Assembly (NCBI GenBank): GCA_017303735.1
Contig: JAFLCF010000016.1
Location: forward strand, 1-37,610
Direction of reading: 5' to 3'
DNA: 37,610 nt
Origin: Anaerolineae bacterium
Lineage (GTDB): Bacteria; Chloroflexota; Anaerolineae; Anaerolineales; Villigracilaceae
Position 1 is the first letter of the stretch; the number at the start of each line of letters is the position of its first letter. Position numbers and translations under genes: made by a program. This document shows positions 1 through 9,032 of this stretch, piece by piece. The notes beneath the pieces were generated by a model, which made no database searches, was not told the origin of the DNA, and worked only from the letters and a program-made list of their open reading frames with translations.

Positions 1-62
1 TCGTTGTATGCAGGGATGATGACGGAGACCTGCGGAGGTTGTCTTTTACGGATCTGGGTCAT
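1..62 (-). CDS. Glycosyltransferase family 2, N-terminal fragment (runs off the window)
   Basis: Reading the minus strand from an ATG at 62 gives 20 codons up to the window edge, ending in VSVIIPAYNE. That is the hallmark first beta strand and nucleotide-sugar binding start of family 2 (GT-A fold) glycosyltransferases. The ATG lies 6 bp after the stop of the GT39 gene at 69, on the same strand, so the two are probably co-transcribed. GT2 enzymes often make the polyprenyl-phosphate sugar that a GT-C enzyme such as the neighbour then uses, so a donor/acceptor pair is plausible but unproven. Only the N-terminus is visible; the rest of the gene, its length and its substrate cannot be judged. Confidence 0.8.
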   Translation of the reverse strand, partial: MTQIRKRQPPQVSVIIPAYN

Positions 63-68
63 TTGGGT

Positions 69-2966
69 TTATTCGACCGTGAACTCAATGATTTCCGATT
101 TGACCGGGGCATGACCAAACGCATCTATGAGCTGACCGGTATTGCTGGTCGCGGCGATGGAACAGCGATACGTTCCCGGCTCAAAGGAGACGATGAGACT
201 GCCTTCGCTCCGTTCGGTTTGGTAGCTGAAACTAAGGGGCTGCATCGATTCGGTTTGATCGCTTGTGGGATTAAAGTTCGGGTCGTGGGTGTATACGAGA
301 GAGTCAATAAAGAGAGCGATAAATTGAGACGGGTCTTCGTTGTAGGGTCGATTGATCGCAGCTGTGGATGTTTCGGCAGCCCCATTGAAGGGACCGATCT
401 TTTCCCAGACCCACTGGTTGATCAGATCATCATTGATGTCGCTGAAGATGCGCGTCTCTCCATTGAAAAAGAGTTCCGCAGGAGAGTTATCGACGACGCG
501 TTTGTAATATCGAACCCAGAAATACAAGGGAAGCTCTTCTGTTTGGACGATATCGAACAATAATGGAACACTGCCATAGTTATCCATGATGAAGCCATCG
601 CCACTCCACCCTGTGGCGAAAGTGGTTTCAGTTTGCCAACCACCTGCGAGATTTAAAGTTTCCATTTCCACCCAATCACGTTTGTTCTGTAAGGTGCTGC
701 ATTGCAAAGAGACTTGATTGGCAGTTCCTTGTGAAAGTGACCATGCAAAGGTATTGGGCGTGGTTTGTGTAAGTGAAATGGAGGAAGGGATGCAGGTTGG
801 GTTGGCTAGTGACTCTGCATCAATATCCACCCGGTCGAAGTAATTGCCAGTGTGCCATGTCGCTTTCGGATAGCAGAGGCGAATAGCATTGGAGAGATCG
901 TCTCGTTTTTGGCGGTCGTTCTGGGTGGATTTATCCAGAATAACCGAGCGGTTCATGCGAGGGCTGATGTCGTGCAGTGTCAGGAGGACTTCTTCCAGCG
1001 GGACGTTTTTATATGAAGTGGTGATCTCTTCGAGCGGAAGCTTGTCCATCATGAACAGTTCGATCATTTGAAATTCGTTGTTCAAGGGTTCGTTTGCATT
1101 GGGAACAGACGCCAGTACAATGAGATTGTCCATGCTGGCGGCTTCGCCTGCAAATTCAGCCACTTCACGCCGCATCTGGCGGTCGCCATAATCATTCACT
1201 TCATTGAAATAAATGTACAAGTTGAAGAGCGGAAGCCAGACCAAAACGGCTATGGATATAGCTGTAACCAATGGACGGAAATTGCTGCCCAGCGCGCGCA
1301 GACTTTCACGGGTGAAAACGTATAAACCGATCGCGGCGAGGATGTATGCGGCAGGTAGAGCAGGATAATATACCCGTCCTACTGGGCTGTGCGTGATTAT
1401 CGGGACGGGAAAGATGACGAGCAGGAACCAGACCAAGGTCCAGGAAGAGAGGCGGCGACGGAAAGTTGCAAATGCGGCAGCGCCTCCAAATGTCAGCCAG
1501 GGGATCAGGAACGCGTTAAGCAGAGGTCCATTGCGGTTGTAAAGAAAGTCTTCACCTGCTTGTACATACCAGTTATAGAGTACATCTATGAAGTGATCCT
1601 TGATGGTGACGAGACCATTTTCCCAGCCTTTGTTTTCGATCTCATAATAACTAAGTCTGCCTGTGAAATATGGAATTAAAAGTGGCAGGGTCAAAAGAGC
1701 AGGCGTCAGCATCGCCATTAAGTTGCGGAGCGTATCGACGAAGGTTTCGCTGTTCCTTCTGGCTTCGACGATCACAAGAATAGCCATCACCAATCCCATG
1801 GGCAGAACGGTGTCGTAGGTGAGGACACCAAGGGCGAGGGCGATCCCTGCAATGGCGTAGGTTGCCCAATGTCTTTTCCGTAATGCCCATGCGAACACGG
1901 CGAGAGTCAGAATGGGCCATAATTTGACATGGCTTTCCACATTCGAGAGTCGGCTTGCGCTGATATCAAAGATGGAGGCGCTCAACAACCAGGATGCCAG
2001 TAAGGCAAGCGGCATGGCTGTGACCTGCCGCAGGAGAAAATAAAAGACAAGTGTGGCAATGATGCTAAATAAGGCGACTTCAAAGCGTGCCGCGAACAGG
2101 GAGGGACCCATGAATCTGTGGAACGCTGTTTGCATGAAAAAGCTGATGGGCAGTGCATCGCGGTGATACAGCCCGTTCGAATCTGGGTCACCGCGCAAAC
2201 CAAGCGAAACCACTTCGGCAGTCCATTTGGCTTCGTCGCCTTCTATTCCATATGGGACCTTGTCTAGTGCGAACAATCTGCCAAAAGATGCAAGTGCAAC
2301 AATGGCGATCACAAGTGTCACTTCCCAGCGAAACGGAATGGGACGCGGCTCGTCGATATCCTTATTGATAGCTGTGAGGTTGTGCAAACACCAGACCAGA
2401 AACCCAGCCCCAGCCAATAAGTAAAGCGCTACGCCGCCCATCAGTTGATTCTGGTCGGCGATCATCCATTGTGCGCTGCCAGCCAGTGCCATGGTTCCCC
2501 AAAGCAGGGCGGATTGAATCTTGCGGGGCGATTTGCGAATGCCAGCGAAGATCGTGAGTGCCAGTGCTGCCAAGCCAGTCAGCAAATTGATGGCAGTTGC
2601 AGTTTGGTTGAAAAAGATGAAAAGATGATTTCTCTGCCAGTGAATAAAGTAAAAGGGACGCCCCGGCAAACTGGGCGAGGCTGGAATTTCTCCCATCATT
2701 TGGGTTGGGGCAGATAACCCAGAAATGGCGATCAAGCCAAGTACAACTGCCACTAAAAGAGCTTCCCACCGATGGATAGATAGAAAGGCGAGAATCTTTG
2801 TGCGCATATCGCCTGCAGGCAATTGCACCTCAGATTCACTTGAAAGGGTCTCAGGTTCCGCTTCTGCGTCCTGCCAATGAAGACGGCGGGATACAAAAAA
2901 TAAAACCAGCGCGAGTGTGATTGCAGCTAGTATGGGAATAAGAGACCAAAATGGGATGAAGTCCAT
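69..2966 (-). CDS. GT39-type (GT-C fold) membrane glycosyltransferase with long C-terminal soluble part
   Basis: A 965-residue integral membrane protein. Family 39 enzymes transfer a sugar from a lipid-phosphate donor to lipids, glycans or proteins on the outer face of the membrane. The first half has about a dozen hydrophobic segments. The loop after the early membrane segments carries an acidic motif (GIEGDEAKWTAEV), the usual catalytic Asp-Glu position, and a later SRLSNVESH segment matches the second conserved loop. The last ~350 residues are soluble and probably extracytoplasmic, and look like a beta-rich domain. The open frame extends upstream to 3221, but that part lies inside the acyl-CoA dehydrogenase gene. 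The ATG at 2966 (MDFIPFWS), 7 bp after that gene's stop and directly before a membrane segment, is the sensible start. The acceptor substrate is unknown. Confidence 0.85.
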   Translation of the reverse strand: MDFIPFWSLIPILAAITLALVLFFVSRRLHWQDAEAEPETLSSESEVQLPAGDMRTKILAFLSIHRWEALLVAVVLGLIAISGLSAPTQMMGEIPASPSLPGRPFYFIHWQRNHLFIFFNQTATAINLLTGLAALALTIFAGIRKSPRKIQSALLWGTMALAGSAQWMIADQNQLMGGVALYLLAGAGFLVWCLHNLTAINKDIDEPRPIPFRWEVTLVIAIVALASFGRLFALDKVPYGIEGDEAKWTAEVVSLGLRGDPDSNGLYHRDALPISFFMQTAFHRFMGPSLFAARFEVALFSIIATLVFYFLLRQVTAMPLALLASWLLSASIFDISASRLSNVESHVKLWPILTLAVFAWALRKRHWATYAIAGIALALGVLTYDTVLPMGLVMAILVIVEARRNSETFVDTLRNLMAMLTPALLTLPLLIPYFTGRLSYYEIENKGWENGLVTIKDHFIDVLYNWYVQAGEDFLYNRNGPLLNAFLIPWLTFGGAAAFATFRRRLSSWTLVWFLLVIFPVPIITHSPVGRVYYPALPAAYILAAIGLYVFTRESLRALGSNFRPLVTAISIAVLVWLPLFNLYIYFNEVNDYGDRQMRREVAEFAGEAASMDNLIVLASVPNANEPLNNEFQMIELFMMDKLPLEEITTSYKNVPLEEVLLTLHDISPRMNRSVILDKSTQNDRQKRDDLSNAIRLCYPKATWHTGNYFDRVDIDAESLANPTCIPSSISLTQTTPNTFAWSLSQGTANQVSLQCSTLQNKRDWVEMETLNLAGGWQTETTFATGWSGDGFIMDNYGSVPLLFDIVQTEELPLYFWVRYYKRVVDNSPAELFFNGETRIFSDINDDLINQWVWEKIGPFNGAAETSTAAINRPYNEDPSQFIALFIDSLVYTHDPNFNPTSDQTESMQPLSFSYQTERSEGSLIVSFEPGTYRCSIAATSNTGQLIDAFGHAPVKSEIIEFTVE

Positions 2967-2973
2967 GAATAAC

Positions 2974-4143
2974 CTATTTCGAACCGAGTTCGATCCTGGA
3001 AATGACCAACCTTTGGATCTCGCTTGTACCCTCGTAGATTTCGGTGATTTTGGCGTCACGGAAATAACGCTCGACGGGCAGTTCCTTACTATAGCCCATG
3101 CCGCCATGGATCTGCACCGCTTGATGTGTAACATACATCGCAGTTTCAGACACGAAGAGCTTCGCCATCGACGCTTCAAGCGAATATCTGCCATTACCGG
3201 TCTTGGATTTCTCTTTGGCAATGGCGGCGTTGTAGATCAACAAGCGGGATGCTTCGATACGGGTCTTCATATCGGCGAGTTTGAAGCCTGTGCCTTGGAA
3301 TTGCCCGATCGGTTGACCAAACGCCTCACGCTGACCCGCATACTGTCTCGCTGCTTCGTAGGCTGCTTCTGCGATCCCAAGCGCTTGTGTGGCGATCCCG
3401 ATCCTTCCGGCATCCAATACGGTCATGGCGATCTTGAATCCTTCGCCTTCCTCTCCGAGCCGATTCGCAACCGGGATGCGGCAATCTTCGAAGATCAATT
3501 CACTCGTTGCCGAGGCGCGGATGCCCAGCTTCGGCTCCTTTTTTCCGCGGGTCAACCCGGGGGTATTGCCCGGAACCAGAAAAGCACTTACGCCTTTTTG
3601 TTTTTTCTCCGGGTCGGTCATCATGAACACCACAAAGTAATCTGCCACGGGTCCGCTCGTGACCCAGGATTTGCGCCCGTTCAAGACGTAGAAATCCCCG
3701 TCACGTTGGGCACGGCTGCGCATCGTCCCGGCATCTGAGCCGCTTTGGGGTTCGGTCAGAGAATAGGCGCCGATGGCTTTACCCGTTGCAATCGGGGTCA
3801 GAAATGTTTTCTTTTGTTCTTCGCTGCCAAATTTCAAAATGCCATGACAGTACAGCGAATTATTGACCGACATAATGACGCCATGCGAGGCGTCGGCTTT
3901 GCAGATCTCTTCCAGAGCCAATACATAGGCAAGCGCATCCATGCCGGCACCGCCATACTCTTCGGGCAATTCGATGCCCATAAACCCCAGAGCCCCCATC
4001 TTTTTAATCGTGGCATGTGGGAATTCTCCGCTTTCGTCGAATTCAGCGGCGATGGGCACGATCTCTTTTTGGGCAAAATCGCGGGCGGCATCGCGTAGCA
4101 TTTTGTGTTCGTCGGTTAGCGGGAAGATCGGCAGTTCAGTCAT
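2974..4143 (-). CDS. Acyl-CoA dehydrogenase (short-chain/butyryl-CoA type)
   Basis: A 389-residue FAD enzyme that oxidises acyl-CoA to 2-enoyl-CoA, passing electrons to ETF, in fatty-acid or amino-acid breakdown. Length and order of motifs fit the family: N-terminal helical part, the FAD/substrate segment AYSLTEPQSGSDAG, and the C-terminal IHGGMGYSKELPVERYFRD. The latter is followed by IYEGTSEIQR, whose Glu (about residue 371) is at the catalytic-base position of MCAD/SCAD. The frame has a TTG one codon upstream, but the ATG at 4143 has GGAG eight bases before it and is preferred. It is the first gene of a minus-strand operon with the GT39 gene. A perfect TATAAT lies at 4178-4173. Exact chain-length specificity cannot be read from sequence. 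A second paralogue lies at 10764-11912. Confidence 0.93.
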   Translation of the reverse strand: MTELPIFPLTDEHKMLRDAARDFAQKEIVPIAAEFDESGEFPHATIKKMGALGFMGIELPEEYGGAGMDALAYVLALEEICKADASHGVIMSVNNSLYCHGILKFGSEEQKKTFLTPIATGKAIGAYSLTEPQSGSDAGTMRSRAQRDGDFYVLNGRKSWVTSGPVADYFVVFMMTDPEKKQKGVSAFLVPGNTPGLTRGKKEPKLGIRASATSELIFEDCRIPVANRLGEEGEGFKIAMTVLDAGRIGIATQALGIAEAAYEAARQYAGQREAFGQPIGQFQGTGFKLADMKTRIEASRLLIYNAAIAKEKSKTGNGRYSLEASMAKLFVSETAMYVTHQAVQIHGGMGYSKELPVERYFRDAKITEIYEGTSEIQRLVISRIELGSK

Positions 4144-4172
4144 CAATTTATCTCCAGGAATGGGTTTACCGG

Positions 4173-4178
4173 ATTATA
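4173..4178 (-). promoter_or_regulatory. -10 box of the acyl-CoA dehydrogenase promoter
   Basis: A perfect TATAAT on the minus strand, about 30 bases before the ATG at 4143. No good -35 hexamer sits 16-18 bp upstream (TTATTT at best). It faces the pot promoter in the same 245-bp divergent gap. Confidence 0.5.
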
Positions 4179-4205
4179 CCCTTTGTATTATTCGGAAATA
4201 AGTGA

Positions 4206-4235
4206 TTGACGTTTAATCTGAAATTTAACTATAAT
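4206..4235 (+). promoter_or_regulatory. Sigma70-type promoter of the pot operon
   Basis: TTGACG (4206-4211), an 18-bp spacer and a perfect TATAAT (4230-4235). A second overlapping TATAAT follows at 4235-4240. A start near 4242 would give a leader of about 145 nt before potD. Confidence 0.75.
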
Positions 4236-4244
4236 ATAATTGAT

Positions 4245-4272
4245 ACGACACCACAGGATTTCAGGGTGTCGT
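4245..4272 (+). promoter_or_regulatory. Leader hairpin of the pot operon (possible attenuator)
   Basis: A perfect 8-bp inverted repeat, ACGACACC and GGTGTCGT, with a 12-nt loop, followed by TTTATT. It lies at the very start of the expected transcript. It could protect the 5' end, act as a weak terminator/attenuator, or be an operator; the sequence cannot decide. Confidence 0.5.
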
Positions 4273-4388
4273 TTTATTCTCTAGGACATTCAAGGAAAAG
4301 AAGGAGGCTCGCCCGCAAAAAAACGTACACCTTTATCTATAAACAGTACTGCGACCTTAGTTTCTACAACTCAAAGGAGAGTGAGAAA

Positions 4389-5579
4389 ATGAAATCGAAA
4401 TGGTTCGTAATGTTCAGTGTACTGGTCCTTGTCAGCCTTGTGGCATCTGCTTGTGCAGGTGCAGGTGGCGGCGGGGAAAGCGGCGGACCTTTGCAATCCG
4501 TCGGTGAAGGCGAAGGGGCGTTGTCCATTGTTTCATGGGCAGGCTATATCGAGCGCGGCGAGACCGACCCGGCATTCGACTGGGTGACCGAATTCGAAGC
4601 TAAGACCGGTTGTATCGTCACCAACAAGACCGCTGCCACATCGGATGAGATGGTCGCGTTGATGAACGAAGGCGGGTTTGACTTGGTGACCGCCTCCGGC
4701 GATGCCTCCAACCGTTTGATCTCAGGCGGACGTGTTCAAGAGATCAACATTGATCTAATCCCCAGCTATAGCAAAATTGATGAACGTTTGCAGAATGCCC
4801 CCTGGCACACAGTGGATGGCAAGCATTATGGCGTGCCGTATTCCTCTGGTGAAAACATCCTGATGTACAACACCGAAGTCTTCGGTGATCAACCGCCCAC
4901 AAGCTGGAATGTGGTCTTTGAAGAGATGACCCTTCCCGACGGCGAATCCAACAAGGGACGTATTCAGGCGTACGATGGTCCGATCTATGTTGCGGATGCG
5001 GCTCTTTATCTGAAGAGTGCCCGACCCGAGCTTGGCATCACTGACCCGTATGCTTTGAGCCGCGAACAGTTCGATGCAGCCATTGAATTGCTCCGCCAAC
5101 AGCGCACTCTCATCAACCGCTACTGGCACGATGCCTTCATTCAGATGGATGACTTCACCAACGAAGGCGTTGCTGCTTCTGGCTCCTGGCCCTTCCAGGC
5201 GAACCTGTTGAAGGCTGGCGGCGCGCCCATCGAAAAGACCGTACCTGTGGAAGGCGCGACCGGTTGGGCAGATACCACCATGCTGCATGTGGACTCTGAA
5301 CACCCCAATTGTGCTTACATGTGGCTGGAGCACTCCATTGATGTCAAAGTGCAAGGCGATTTGGCAGCCTGGTTCCAGAACGTGCCCGTCCGCTTGGAAG
5401 CCTGTGATGGCACGCATGCATTATTGGGCGCGGACGGTTGTGTCAACAACGGCTTGGACAATTTCGACAAGATCCAATGGTGGCGCACTCCCACCACCGA
5501 CTGTGGTGATGGACGCATGGAATGTGTGCCTTACCATGAGTGGGTCACACAATACGTTGCTGTGATCGGCGGTCGTTAG
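4389..5579 (+). CDS. potD: Polyamine-type ABC transporter substrate-binding lipoprotein (PotD family)
   Basis: A 396-residue extracytoplasmic binding protein that would capture spermidine/putrescine or a related solute for the PotABC permease encoded just downstream. The N-terminus is a lipoprotein signal (MKSKWFVMFSVLVLVSLVASAC) with the lipidated Cys followed by a Gly-rich linker. The mature part begins with LSIVSWAGYIERG, typical of the PotD/PotF group, where the early Trp lies in the polyamine pocket. The frame is open back to 4206, but the ATG at 4389 has AAAGGAGA nine bases upstream and begins the signal peptide, so it is the true start. The real ligand (polyamine, choline-like or other) is an inference from the PotA/B/C context. 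Confidence 0.88.
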   Translation: MKSKWFVMFSVLVLVSLVASACAGAGGGGESGGPLQSVGEGEGALSIVSWAGYIERGETDPAFDWVTEFEAKTGCIVTNKTAATSDEMVALMNEGGFDLVTASGDASNRLISGGRVQEINIDLIPSYSKIDERLQNAPWHTVDGKHYGVPYSSGENILMYNTEVFGDQPPTSWNVVFEEMTLPDGESNKGRIQAYDGPIYVADAALYLKSARPELGITDPYALSREQFDAAIELLRQQRTLINRYWHDAFIQMDDFTNEGVAASGSWPFQANLLKAGGAPIEKTVPVEGATGWADTTMLHVDSEHPNCAYMWLEHSIDVKVQGDLAAWFQNVPVRLEACDGTHALLGADGCVNNGLDNFDKIQWWRTPTTDCGDGRMECVPYHEWVTQYVAVIGGR

Positions 5580-5598
5580 TCTTTTCGTGAATAGTACG

Positions 5599-5636
5599 CC
5601 TCAGGCGGGACTCGTCTCGCCTGAGGTCTTTATTTT
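5599..5636 (+). terminator. Hairpin between potD and potA (partial terminator)
   Basis: CCTCAGGCG-GGA, a CTCG loop and TCT-CGCCTGAGG form a 12-bp stem (one G-U), followed by TCTTTATTTT. It sits in the 79-bp gap between the binding-protein gene and the ATPase gene. Such hairpins commonly lower downstream expression so that the binding protein is made in excess. Confidence 0.7.
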
Positions 5637-5658
5637 GAAATAACCAGGTTTCCAAAAA

Positions 5659-6696
5659 ATGACCAATCAATCCATGCCAGCCATCAAATTCGAACGGGTA
5701 AGCCGTCATTTTGGAGATGTTCGCGCGGTAGATGAGGCTGACCTTGAGATCCGCGACGGTGAATTCTTCTCCATGCTCGGACCCTCCGGTTCTGGCAAGA
5801 CCACTTGCTTGCGCATGATCGCCGGGTTCGACCGTCCCACTTCGGGACACATCTATCTCTATGGGCAGGATGTTTCGAACCTCCCCCCGTATGAGCGTGA
5901 TGTCAACACGGTCTTTCAAGATTACGCCCTATTCCCGCACATGACTGTGGCAGATAATATCGCCTATGGATTGATGGTTAAAAATGTTGCCAAAGTAGAA
6001 CGTATCAAACGAGCAGAGGAAATGCTGGACCTTGTTCAACTCTCTGGCTTTGGCTCACGCAAACCATCCCAACTTTCTGGCGGACAAAGACAACGCGTCG
6101 CACTTGCCCGGGCTTTGATCAATCACCCCAAGGTTTTGCTACTCGATGAACCCCTAGGCGCATTGGATTTAAAACTTCGCCAACAAATGCAGATCGAGCT
6201 AAAAGCGATCCAGAAGCGGGTTGGCATTACCTTCATTTTTGTCACTCACGATCAGGAAGAAGCCCTAACGATGAGTGACCGAATCGCCCTTTTTAATCAA
6301 GGCAAGATCGAACAGATCGGAACGCCCTCTGAAATTTACGAACATCCCACTAGCACATTTGTGGCTAACTTTGTCGGCACATCCAACCTTGTTAGCGGGG
6401 ATGTGGCAAAACGCATCACCGGCACAGAGATCACCTTCTCCATCCGACCCGAGAAGATCCATTTGGGCAGCATCAATGACAAAGCACCATCCGATAGTTA
6501 CACCAGCGATGGAACCGTACGGGACGTGATCTATCTTGGGTTGTACACACGCTATCATGTTGAGCTCGATGGCGGCGGCGACTTGGTCGTCATCGAACAA
6601 AATCTAAAGACCACTTCAATGGACGTGTTGAAAATTAGAGGACAACGCGCCCGTTTGCATTGGAACAAAGAGCACATCAGCAAAATGGGAGCGTAG
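5659..6696 (+). CDS. potA: Polyamine-type ABC transporter ATP-binding protein (PotA)
   Basis: A 345-residue cytoplasmic ATPase that powers the PotBC permease. In order: Walker [10 protein letters not shown] (about 41-49), Q-loop [11 protein letters not shown], signature LSGGQRQR, Walker B VLLLDEP, D-loop GALD and the switch His in VTHDQEEAL. The last ~100 residues form a TOBE-type regulatory domain, as expected for the CUT/POT import ATPases. ATG at 5659 begins the conserved N-terminus after MTNQSM; the ribosome site is weak (CCAGG). It is followed 2 bp later by potB, so the genes are translationally linked. Confidence 0.92.
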   Translation: MTNQSMPAIKFERVSRHFGDVRAVDEADLEIRDGEFFSMLGPSGSGKTTCLRMIAGFDRPTSGHIYLYGQDVSNLPPYERDVNTVFQDYALFPHMTVADNIAYGLMVKNVAKVERIKRAEEMLDLVQLSGFGSRKPSQLSGGQRQRVALARALINHPKVLLLDEPLGALDLKLRQQMQIELKAIQKRVGITFIFVTHDQEEALTMSDRIALFNQGKIEQIGTPSEIYEHPTSTFVANFVGTSNLVSGDVAKRITGTEITFSIRPEKIHLGSINDKAPSDSYTSDGTVRDVIYLGLYTRYHVELDGGGDLVVIEQNLKTTSMDVLKIRGQRARLHWNKEHISKMGA

Positions 6697-6698
6697 GG

Positions 6699-7604
6699 AT
6701 GTTACAGCGCTTATCCACTTACTTTTACTTGCGCCCCAAACTAGTCCTTGGGCTCCTGCTCGGACCGCCGCTGGCATACATGCTTGTCGTATACCTCGGC
6801 TCCCTGTTCAACCTTTTGGTCAATAGTTTTTATTATCTTGAACCTTTCACCGGTTTGATCGTGCGGGAATTTACATTAAGCACCTATGCCCGTATCTTTG
6901 AACCCGCTAACCTTGAAATTCTCAGCCGTACCACAATCATGGCAACGGCTGTCACTATTGTCGATGCGCTTATCGCTTTTCCGCTTGCTTATTTCATTGC
7001 ACGATATGCCTCACCCAAATTAAAGACCTGGCTCATCATTGCAGTGACGATCCCATTATGGTCAAGCTACCTCGTCCGCGTGTATGCCTGGAAGTTGATC
7101 CTTGCCAAAGAAGGCATCCTTTCATGGTTCATTAACCTGCTCGGGTTGAATAGTGTATTAGACTGGCTGCTCTCTATCGAAGGGATTGGCGGCTCCTCTC
7201 TGGCGCTTTCCCCGATCGGCATGTTCATTGTTTTCGCCTATATCTGGCTTCCATATATGATCCTGCCGATCCAAACTGCCCTTGAGCGAGTGCCACATTC
7301 TCTCGTCGAGGCGTCGAGTGACCTTGGCGCGAAACCCCTGCAAACATTTCGAACCGTGCTTCTTCCGCTGGCATTCCCCGGCGTGGTGGCAGGTTCGATC
7401 TTCACCTTCTCGTTAACTCTTGGCGACTTCATCATCCCCTTGAGTCTCGGCAATTCAAAGTTCTTTGTTGGGCAGGCAGTTTACTCGTATCAAGGCACCG
7501 CTGGAGATATTCCTCTTGCTGCCGCCATGACCATGGGACCCGTCGTCATCATGGTCATTTATCTGCTCATTGCCCGCAGGTTGGGAGCCTTTGATGCCCT
7601 CTAA
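6699..7604 (+). CDS. potB: Polyamine-type ABC transporter permease, PotB type
   Basis: A 301-residue inner-membrane permease with about six membrane segments. The BPD_transp_1 coupling motif is visible as [20 protein letters not shown], followed by FPGVVAG; this cytoplasmic EAA loop docks on PotA. The open frame starts at 6660, inside potA, but the ATG at 6699 is two bases after the potA stop with GGGAG seven bases upstream, so it is chosen. The C-terminus overlaps potC by 11 bp. The order D-A-B-C with one of each subunit indicates a full importer. Confidence 0.9.
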   Translation: MLQRLSTYFYLRPKLVLGLLLGPPLAYMLVVYLGSLFNLLVNSFYYLEPFTGLIVREFTLSTYARIFEPANLEILSRTTIMATAVTIVDALIAFPLAYFIARYASPKLKTWLIIAVTIPLWSSYLVRVYAWKLILAKEGILSWFINLLGLNSVLDWLLSIEGIGGSSLALSPIGMFIVFAYIWLPYMILPIQTALERVPHSLVEASSDLGAKPLQTFRTVLLPLAFPGVVAGSIFTFSLTLGDFIIPLSLGNSKFFVGQAVYSYQGTAGDIPLAAAMTMGPVVIMVIYLLIARRLGAFDAL

Positions 7605-8421
7605 TAATAATTCCTCAACATCTCCGCAGGCACCTTTGGCATTGAAGGTGGCAGCCTATGCCGCCTTGATCTTTTTGCATTTCCCGATCTTGATCATCTT
7701 CTTGTACACCCTCACCCCAGACGAAACTACATATACCTTTCCACTCCCAGGTATTACATTCAAATGGTTCGGGGTTGCTCTTCAACGACCAGACCTATGG
7801 CGTGCCATGACCCTTTCTTTGCAAGTGGCTGCCATTGCCACAGCCGCCGCGCTGATCCTTGGCACTCTCGCCGCGGCGGCGGTGTATCGCAGCAAATTTT
7901 TTGGCAGAGAAGCGATCTCCTTTTTATTGGTATTGCCCATTGCTCTGCCCGGCATCGTCACAGGCATTGCCCTGCGTGCAGCCATCGGCGGCTTCGACAT
8001 TCCCTTCTCCTTCTGGACAATCGTCATCGGTCACGCCACCTTTTGCGTGGTGGTCGTCTACAACAATGTCCTTGCACGTTTTCGTAGGATGCAAGGCTCA
8101 CTGATCGAAGCCTCTATGGATCTCGGTGCGAACTCCTTTCAGACATTTTTCTACGTGGTCTTCCCCAATATTGCCACAGCTTTATTGGCTGGCGGTATGC
8201 TTGCTTTTGCCCTCTCCTTCGACGAAGTTATCGTCACCACATTTACGGCAGGTCAACAGACCACACTTCCCATCTGGATCTTCAGCCAATTATCCCGTCC
8301 ACGTGACCGTCCTGTTACAAACGTGGCAGCCTTGCTGGTGATGCTGATCACCTTCCTGCCCATCTTCTTTGCCCAACGGATTTCTGCAGCATCATCCGAT
8401 ACGACCGGCGAGACAAAATAA
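7594..8421 (+). CDS. potC: Polyamine-type ABC transporter permease, PotC type
   Basis: The second permease half of the importer, 275 residues. It has six predicted membrane segments and an EAA coupling loop ([20 protein letters not shown]), then the [16 protein letters not shown] segment that is highly typical of PotC/YdcV proteins. The start at 7594 (MPSNNNSS) is supported by GGGAG six bases upstream; it overlaps the end of potB by 11 bp in another frame. A strong terminator follows ten bases after the stop, closing the operon. Confidence 0.9.
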   Translation: MPSNNNSSTSPQAPLALKVAAYAALIFLHFPILIIFLYTLTPDETTYTFPLPGITFKWFGVALQRPDLWRAMTLSLQVAAIATAAALILGTLAAAAVYRSKFFGREAISFLLVLPIALPGIVTGIALRAAIGGFDIPFSFWTIVIGHATFCVVVVYNNVLARFRRMQGSLIEASMDLGANSFQTFFYVVFPNIATALLAGGMLAFALSFDEVIVTTFTAGQQTTLPIWIFSQLSRPRDRPVTNVAALLVMLITFLPIFFAQRISAASSDTTGETK

Positions 8422-8430
8422 TTTTGATGA

Positions 8431-8461
8431 AGCGAGACAGCCGCCCGGCTGTCTCGCTTTT
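8431..8461 (+). terminator. Intrinsic terminator of the pot operon
   Basis: A perfect 12-bp stem, AGCGAGACAGCC and GGCTGTCTCGCT, with a GCCC loop and then a T run, ten bases after the potC stop. Confidence 0.9.
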
Positions 8462-8477
8462 CGCTTCCTTCCCGTAC

Positions 8478-8506
8478 TTGACTTGCCTCTCCCCATTTGA
8501 TATTCT
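8478..8506 (+). promoter_or_regulatory. Promoter of the SET-domain gene, possibly leaderless
   Basis: TTGACT (8478-8483), 17 bp, TATTCT (8501-8506). The expected start point falls at about 8513, only about five bases before the ATG at 8518, and no Shine-Dalgarno sequence fits in between. Confidence 0.5.
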
Positions 8507-8517
8507 CTACACCCTAT

Positions 8518-9018
8518 ATGACAGCCTCCTACTTAAACCCAAAATGTGAAGCCCGCACGAAATCCTCTGGCGGATGCGGCGTATATGCAATTGCATCCAT
8601 TAACCAGGGCGAATTGATCTCTCTGTGGGGTGGAACCATCCTGCACAAAAGCCAGCTCGACCCAGACATGCCGCGATTCACGCAGCGCGTTTTGCAGATC
8701 GACGAAGAGCTATACATTCTTACCGCTGAAGAAAAAGAGCCAAATGACTGTTTCAACCATGCCTGTGAACCGAATTTGGGCTTCACCGGACAGATCGGTT
8801 TGGTGGCGATGCGAAACATTGAAGCCGGTGAGGAACTGACCTTTGACTACGCCATGTCAGATGGCGGACCGTATGACGAGTTTGACTGTCACTGCGGTTT
8901 GCCAACCTGCCGCCATAAAGTAACTGGCAACGACTGGAAACTACCTGAGTTGTGGGTCAAATATGATGGTTATTTTTCATCCTATCTTGCACACCGCATT
9001 GAAAAATTGCGCAAGTAA
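8518..9018 (+). CDS. SET-domain protein (lysine methyltransferase family)
   Basis: A 166-residue protein consisting of a SET domain and a post-SET zinc site. SET enzymes transfer a methyl group from S-adenosylmethionine to a lysine side chain. Visible hallmarks are NHACEPN (residues 80-86) and EELTFDY (105-111), which form the SAM/lysine channel pseudoknot, and the post-SET CHCGLPTCR (124-132), which with the Cys of NHAC would bind zinc. The upstream TTG at 8497 lies in the promoter, so the ATG at 8518 is preferred. It has no ribosome site, suggesting leaderless translation. The substrate is unknown; it may be a ribosomal or DNA-associated protein. Bacterial members are scattered and often linked to lateral transfer. 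Confidence 0.85.
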   Translation: MTASYLNPKCEARTKSSGGCGVYAIASINQGELISLWGGTILHKSQLDPDMPRFTQRVLQIDEELYILTAEEKEPNDCFNHACEPNLGFTGQIGLVAMRNIEAGEELTFDYAMSDGGPYDEFDCHCGLPTCRHKVTGNDWKLPELWVKYDGYFSSYLAHRIEKLRK

Positions 9019-9032
9019 GAATATCCCCTAAA

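Noticed and set aside
2917..3738. A 273-codon plus-strand open frame across the acyl-CoA dehydrogenase
   Set aside because: Codon-bias shadow of the real minus-strand gene; the product looks like no protein family.
4755..5417. A 220-codon minus-strand open frame inside potD
   Set aside because: Antisense shadow; potD on the plus strand has signal peptide, operon context and family match.
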